A DNA stretch of 25,975 nt, taken from positions 1 to 25,975 of the forward strand of contig JBPBQZ010000097.1 in NCBI GenBank assembly GCA_050955105.1, written 5' to 3'. Shown one piece after another: positions 22,343 to 25,975 of the stretch. A model generated the notes under the pieces. It did not search any database. It saw only the letters and a program-made list of their open reading frames with translations, and was not told the DNA's origin. The stretch comes from JBPBQZ01 sp050955105. GTDB lineage: Bacteria; Pseudomonadota; Gammaproteobacteria; Burkholderiales; Burkholderiaceae. Within the stretch, counting starts at the first letter, position 1. Each line of letters opens with the position of its first letter. Made by a program: the position numbers and the translations under genes.

Positions 22343-24955
22343 TCAAACCACAACGTTCACGAGACGCCCCGGCACGATGATGACTTTCTTCGGCGGCAAG
22401 CCATTGCCGAAACGCGCCACCATCTCATGCGCCCGCGCCGCCGCTTCGATGGTTTCGCGCGAGGCGCCGTTCGGCAGCGTCAATGCGCCGCGTACCTTGC
22501 CGTTCACTTGCAGCACCAGTTCCAGCTCGGCCACTTCGAGCGCACTCTCATCCACCTCGGGCCACGCTGCGTCGAGCAGGTCGCCGAACTCTTTTGCGTA
22601 ATCGAGCTCGTTCCAGATGCCGTGGGCAATGTGCGGTACCACCGGATACAACACGCGCAGCAGAATACCGTAGCCTTCGCGCAAGGTGGCCGCGCCCGCG
22701 ACACCTTCCGCCTGCAGCGCCGGCGAAGCCGCCTCCAACGCTTTCAGCATTTTCATGACGGCCGAGACGACCGTGTTGTACTGAATGCGCTGATAGTCGA
22801 AATTGGCCTGCCGCAGCACCGTATGCACTTCGCGCCGCAGGTCGCGCTGCGCGGGCTTGAGCGTGGTGCGCGACAGTGCCGGCGCGTGGCGCAGCAACTC
22901 GCGCATCGAGGCCGCGAAATTCCACAGGCGGCGCAGGAAACGGCTGGCACCTTCCACACCCGCACCCGACCATTCGAGCTGCTGTTCGGGAGGCGCCGCA
23001 AACATCGTGAAGAGCCGCGCGGTATCGGCGCCGTACGCATCGATCAAGGCCTGCGGATCGATGCCATTGTTCTTCGACTTCGACATCTTCTCGACGCCGC
23101 CGATATCGACCGGCAGACCGTCGGTCGCGCGTGCGCTCACCGGCCGGCCCTTGTCGTCGAATTGCACGCTCACGTCGGCCGGGTTGAACCAGGTCTTCTT
23201 GCCCGCGCCGTTGTCGCGCGAATAGGTGTCGTTCAACACCATGCCTTGCGTCAGCAGGTTTTTCGCGGGTTCATCGAAACCCACCAGGCCGACATCGCGC
23301 ATCACCTTGGTCCACAAACGCGAATACAGCAAATGCAGGATCGCATGCTCGATGCCGCCGATGTATTGGTCCATCGGCATCCAGTAGGCGGCGCGCTCGT
23401 CGACCATCGTCGCGGCATCCGGGCAGGCGTAGCGCATGAAGTACCAGGAAGAATCGACGAAGGTATCCATCGTGTCGGTCTCGCGGCGCGCGGGTGCACC
23501 GCATGACGGACAGGCGCAATTCAGGAATGCCGCCGACTTTTCGAGCGGGTTGCCGGTACCGTCGGGCACCAGGTCTTCCGGCAACAGCACCGGCAGATCT
23601 TGCTCGGGCACCGGCACCGCGCCGCATTGCTCGCAATGCACGATGGGAATCGGCGTGCCCCAGTAACGTTGCCGCGACACGCCCCAGTCGCGCAAGCGCC
23701 AGGTCACGCGTTTTTCACCGAGATCTTGCGCGGCGAGATCGGCTGCGATGGCATCGACGGCCGCCTCGAAGCCCAGGCCATCGTATTTGCCGCTGTTGAT
23801 GCAAACGCCGTGTTCCTTGTCCGCATACCAATCGGCCCAGGCGTCGGTCGAGAAGGTTTTACCTTCGACCGCCACCACCTGCTTGATCGGCAGTTGATAG
23901 CGCCTGGCGAATGCGAAGTCGCGCTCGTCGTGCGCCGGCACGCCCATCACAGCGCCTTCGCCATAACTCATCAGCACGTAGTTGCCGATCCATACTTCGA
24001 CCGGCTGCCGTGTCAGCGGATGCTCGACGAAAAAGCCCGTGGCCATGCCTTTTTTCTCGGCCGTGGCCATATCGGCTTCGGCCACGCCGCCACGTCGGCA
24101 TTCTTCGATGAAGGGCAACAACTCGGGCTTGTCTTGCGCCAGGCGCGTGGCCAGCGGATGCTCGGCCGCGATCGCCATGAAGGTCACGCCCATGATCGTG
24201 TCGGCGCGCGTGGTAAACACGCGCAGCAACGCGGCATTGCCGTCGATCGTATAGGGAAAGCCGAAATTCACGCCGAAGCTTTTGCCGATCCAGTTTTGCT
24301 GCATGACCTTCACGCGTTCGGGCCAGCCGAGCGCTTGCAAGTCGTTGAGCAGTTCGTCGGCGTATTGAGTGATGCGCAGGTAGTACATCGGCACTTCGCG
24401 CTTTTCCACCAGCGCGCCAGAGCGCCAGCCGCGCCCCTCGATGACCTGTTCATTGGCCAGCACCGTCTGGTCGACCGGGTCCCAGTTCACCGTGCCGGTT
24501 TTCTTGTAGGCGATGCCTTTTTCCAGCATCTTCAAGAACAGCCACTGATTCCAGCGGTAATAGTCGGGTGAGCAGGTGGCGATTTCACGCGACCAGTCGA
24601 TCGCCAAGCCCATCGCCTGCATCTGCTTTTTCATGTAGGCGATGTTGTCGTACGTCCACTTGGCCGGCGGCACGCTGTTGGCCATGGCGGCGTTTTCCGC
24701 GGGCATGCCGAACGCGTCCCAACCCATCGGCATCAGCACGTTATAGCCGCGCATCCGCATATGACGGTACATCACGTCGTTGATGGTGTAGTTGCGCACA
24801 TGCCCCATGTGCAGCTTGCCGGACGGATAGGGCAGCATCGAAACGCAATAGAACTTCGGCTTGTCCGAGCGTTCGCTGGCCAGGTAGGCATCGGTCTCGC
24901 GCCAATGGCGCTGCGCGGCGGACTCGACGTCGGCGGGAACGTATTTTTCTTGCAT
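22343..24955 (-). CDS. leuS: Leucyl-tRNA synthetase
   Basis: LeuS (870 aa; E. coli 860) charges tRNA-Leu in the cytosol. The class I HIGH motif is HMGH (49-52) inside MLPYPSGKLHMGHVRNYT. The KMSKS loop is at 623-627. Between them is the CP1 editing domain, which hydrolyses misacylated tRNA, followed by two Cys-pair segments (HCEQCG, CPSCG) of a zinc-like insertion. The anticodon-binding and C-terminal domains follow, the latter with VNGKVRG. The ATG at 24955 is chosen for the conserved MQEKYVPADVE N-terminus and an AGG 5 nt upstream; an in-frame extension to 25009 is unlikely. A consensus -10 lies upstream. Confidence 0.97.
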   Translation of the reverse strand: MQEKYVPADVESAAQRHWRETDAYLASERSDKPKFYCVSMLPYPSGKLHMGHVRNYTINDVMYRHMRMRGYNVLMPMGWDAFGMPAENAAMANSVPPAKWTYDNIAYMKKQMQAMGLAIDWSREIATCSPDYYRWNQWLFLKMLEKGIAYKKTGTVNWDPVDQTVLANEQVIEGRGWRSGALVEKREVPMYYLRITQYADELLNDLQALGWPERVKVMQQNWIGKSFGVNFGFPYTIDGNAALLRVFTTRADTIMGVTFMAIAAEHPLATRLAQDKPELLPFIEECRRGGVAEADMATAEKKGMATGFFVEHPLTRQPVEVWIGNYVLMSYGEGAVMGVPAHDERDFAFARRYQLPIKQVVAVEGKTFSTDAWADWYADKEHGVCINSGKYDGLGFEAAVDAIAADLAAQDLGEKRVTWRLRDWGVSRQRYWGTPIPIVHCEQCGAVPVPEQDLPVLLPEDLVPDGTGNPLEKSAAFLNCACPSCGAPARRETDTMDTFVDSSWYFMRYACPDAATMVDERAAYWMPMDQYIGGIEHAILHLLYSRLWTKVMRDVGLVGFDEPAKNLLTQGMVLNDTYSRDNGAGKKTWFNPADVSVQFDDKGRPVSARATDGLPVDIGGVEKMSKSKNNGIDPQALIDAYGADTARLFTMFAAPPEQQLEWSGAGVEGASRFLRRLWNFAASMRELLRHAPALSRTTLKPAQRDLRREVHTVLRQANFDYQRIQYNTVVSAVMKMLKALEAASPALQAEGVAGAATLREGYGILLRVLYPVVPHIAHGIWNELDYAKEFGDLLDAAWPEVDESALEVAELELVLQVNGKVRGALTLPNGASRETIEAAARAHEMVARFGNGLPPKKVIIVPGRLVNVVV

Positions 24956-25023
24956 GGCGACCTGGGAGCGGCGAACTGAAACCGCGACGCGCGGCGGGCG
25001 CGGCGGCAATAAAGGAATCCGCG

Positions 25024-25029
25024 ATTATA
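25024..25029 (-). promoter_or_regulatory. Candidate leuS promoter -10
   Basis: A perfect TATAAT on the minus strand lies 68 bp before the leuS ATG, between exbD and leuS. The -35 region (CCCAAT or nearby) is weak. This suggests leuS-lptE-holA has its own promoter rather than relying on exbBD. Confidence 0.5.
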
Positions 25030-25076
25030 CCGAACGCGCCGCGCGGATTGGGCCGCGGGCGGGTGCCGCGCGGGGA

Positions 25077-25493
25077 TCAGCCTTGCGGGTTGACGACGAA
25101 GCCGATGCGCGTCAGTCCGGCGCGCTGCGCCGCGGCCAGCAGCGCGGCAATGCGTCCGTAGGGCGTGCGAGCATCGGCGCGCAGCAGCAGATCGGGCGCG
25201 GGGTCGCGTCGTGCCGCTGCGGCCAGCGTGGCGTCGAGCGCGGCGGCGGCCAGCGGCGCGCCGTTCCAATACAGTTGTCCGGTGGCGTCGATTGCCAGCG
25301 TTACGCCGACGGCTGGTTCAGGCTGTGGCGCCGTATGAGCCGGCGGCAGATCGAGCGCCAGCGCGCGCGTGAGCACCGGCGCGCCGACGATGAAGATCAC
25401 CAATAACACCAGCATCACGTCGATAAACGGCGTCATGTTGATGTCGGCCATCGGGCGGCCTGCGTCGCGTGATTTCAGTCCACCGAACGCCAT
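25077..25493 (-). CDS. exbD: ExbD/TolR-family biopolymer transport protein
   Basis: This 138-residue inner-membrane protein has one transmembrane helix at about residues 22-40 (TPFIDVMLVLLVIFIVGAP). It contains the proton-path Asp25 in the signature DINMTPFIDVMLVLL. A periplasmic domain with AIDATGQLYWNG and LLRADARTPYG follows. With ExbB it forms the proton-driven motor that energises TonB or Tol systems. The ATG overlaps the exbB stop by one base (TGATG), so the pair is coupled. In Burkholderiales this gene next to leuS is often annotated ExbD; TolR cannot be excluded. Confidence 0.92.
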   Translation of the reverse strand: MAFGGLKSRDAGRPMADINMTPFIDVMLVLLVIFIVGAPVLTRALALDLPPAHTAPQPEPAVGVTLAIDATGQLYWNGAPLAAAALDATLAAAARRDPAPDLLLRADARTPYGRIAALLAAAQRAGLTRIGFVVNPQG

Positions 25494-25975
25494 CAGGTGT
25501 GCCTGCGGGGCGTTGGGTCGCCGACAGTGGCGGGGACGTCGGGGTCGTCGGCGGTAATGCCGGCAGCGGCGGCGGCTGATACGCCGCCGGGGGTTTCGAG
25601 CGGTGCGGCGGTGGCTGGTCCGCCGCCGGGGGGGTCGAGGGGTGTGGCGGACGGCAGCACCGCACCTTCCAGGCCGCAGGCCCAGGCGTGCAGGTCGTGC
25701 GCGAAGCCGTCCAGATCATCGGCCAGATCGCGCACCAGCCGTCCGAGCAGGTTGTAGCCCAGCACCGCTGGAATGGCCACGCCCAGGCCTAGCGCCGTCA
25801 TGATGAGCGATTCGCCGACCGGGCCGATGACGCCGCCCGCCGTCGCGTGATCGGCCAGCGCAAGCTTTTCGAGCGCGCGGTAAATGCTCCAGACGGTGCC
25901 GAGCAGGCCGATGAAGGGCGCGGTAGCGGCGATCGATGCCAGCAGGGTGAGCCCGCGCTCGAGTCGCCGGCGTAC
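25493..25975 (-). CDS. exbB: ExbB/TolQ/MotA-family proton channel protein (cut by right edge)
   Basis: This is the C-terminal 160 residues of an ExbB/TolQ-type protein, reading in frame to the window edge. The channel signature is clear: RGLTLLASIAATAPFIGLLG, then TVWSIYRAL, and MTALGLGVAIPAVLGYNLL for the last helix. ExbB forms the pentameric inner-membrane channel around ExbD. After about residue 105 of the visible part there is a tail of ~50 residues, rich in Pro, Gly and Ala, with two 13-residue near-repeats (PLDPPGGGPAT / PLETPGGVSAA). It is longer than usual for the family. The stop overlaps the exbD ATG. Confidence 0.9.
   Translation of the reverse strand, partial: VRRRLERGLTLLASIAATAPFIGLLGTVWSIYRALEKLALADHATAGGVIGPVGESLIMTALGLGVAIPAVLGYNLLGRLVRDLADDLDGFAHDLHAWACGLEGAVLPSATPLDPPGGGPATAAPLETPGGVSAAAAAGITADDPDVPATVGDPTPRRHT
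25580..25658. repeat. Two-unit 39-bp repeat coding the ExbB tail
   Basis: CGCCGCCGGGGG recurs at 25582 and 25621, 39 bp apart. Similar TCGAG, GGTG and GGCGG blocks follow in each unit. In the exbB frame this gives two 13-residue Pro/Gly/Ala units. Confidence 0.6.

Overview
The window is a dense, high-GC (roughly 60-65% by eye) stretch of a betaproteobacterial chromosome of the Burkholderiales type. This rests on protein sequence style and on gene order: tgt-yajC-secD-secF, then pqiA-pqiA-pqiB-pqiC, then purB, a glutathione S-transferase and mnmA, then pntAA-pntAB-pntB, and on the opposite strand exbB/exbD-leuS-lptE-holA-proA-hemJ-gntK. Two orphan proteins with effector-like composition, a minisatellite and an in-frame insertion in a housekeeping enzyme would suit a host-associated member of the family, such as an endofungal Mycetohabitans-like lineage. 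That placement is an inference; no marker in the window proves it.

Layout. 1-3848 (+): the 3' end of tgt and the Sec accessory genes yajC, secD and secF. 3974-7764 (+): a tightly overlapping four-gene pqi operon for lipid transport across the envelope. 7751-7945: an imperfect 39-bp tandem repeat between the convergent pqiC and purB. 7956-9341 (-): purB. 9603-10214 (+): a GST-family protein ending 7 bp from the convergent mnmA (10222-11343, -). 11344-11808: a divergent intergenic region. 11809-14856 (+): the three-gene proton-translocating transhydrogenase operon, whose alpha-1 subunit carries an unusual insertion of about 43 residues. 15026-15835 (+): an orphan, cysteine-containing protein. 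16003-17253 (-): an RlmL-like THUMP methyltransferase. 17466-18191 (+): a second orphan with a PPxY motif, which overlaps gntK tail to tail. 18118-25975 (-): gntK, hemJ, proA, holA, lptE, leuS, exbD and a partial exbB.

How the genes fit together. Much of the window serves the envelope. YajC-SecD-SecF assists protein export, Pqi moves lipids between membranes, LptE helps place LPS in the outer membrane, and ExbB-ExbD supplies proton-motive-force energy. PntAA-AB-B uses the proton gradient to make NADPH. PurB, ProA, GntK and HemJ are metabolic enzymes. MnmA, the RlmL-like enzyme and LeuS serve translation, and HolA serves replication.

The parts least explained by known families are the two orphan genes flanking the RlmL-like gene, the pqiC-purB repeat array and the PntAA insertion. 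No CRISPR array, rRNA, tRNA, insertion sequence or prophage was seen.
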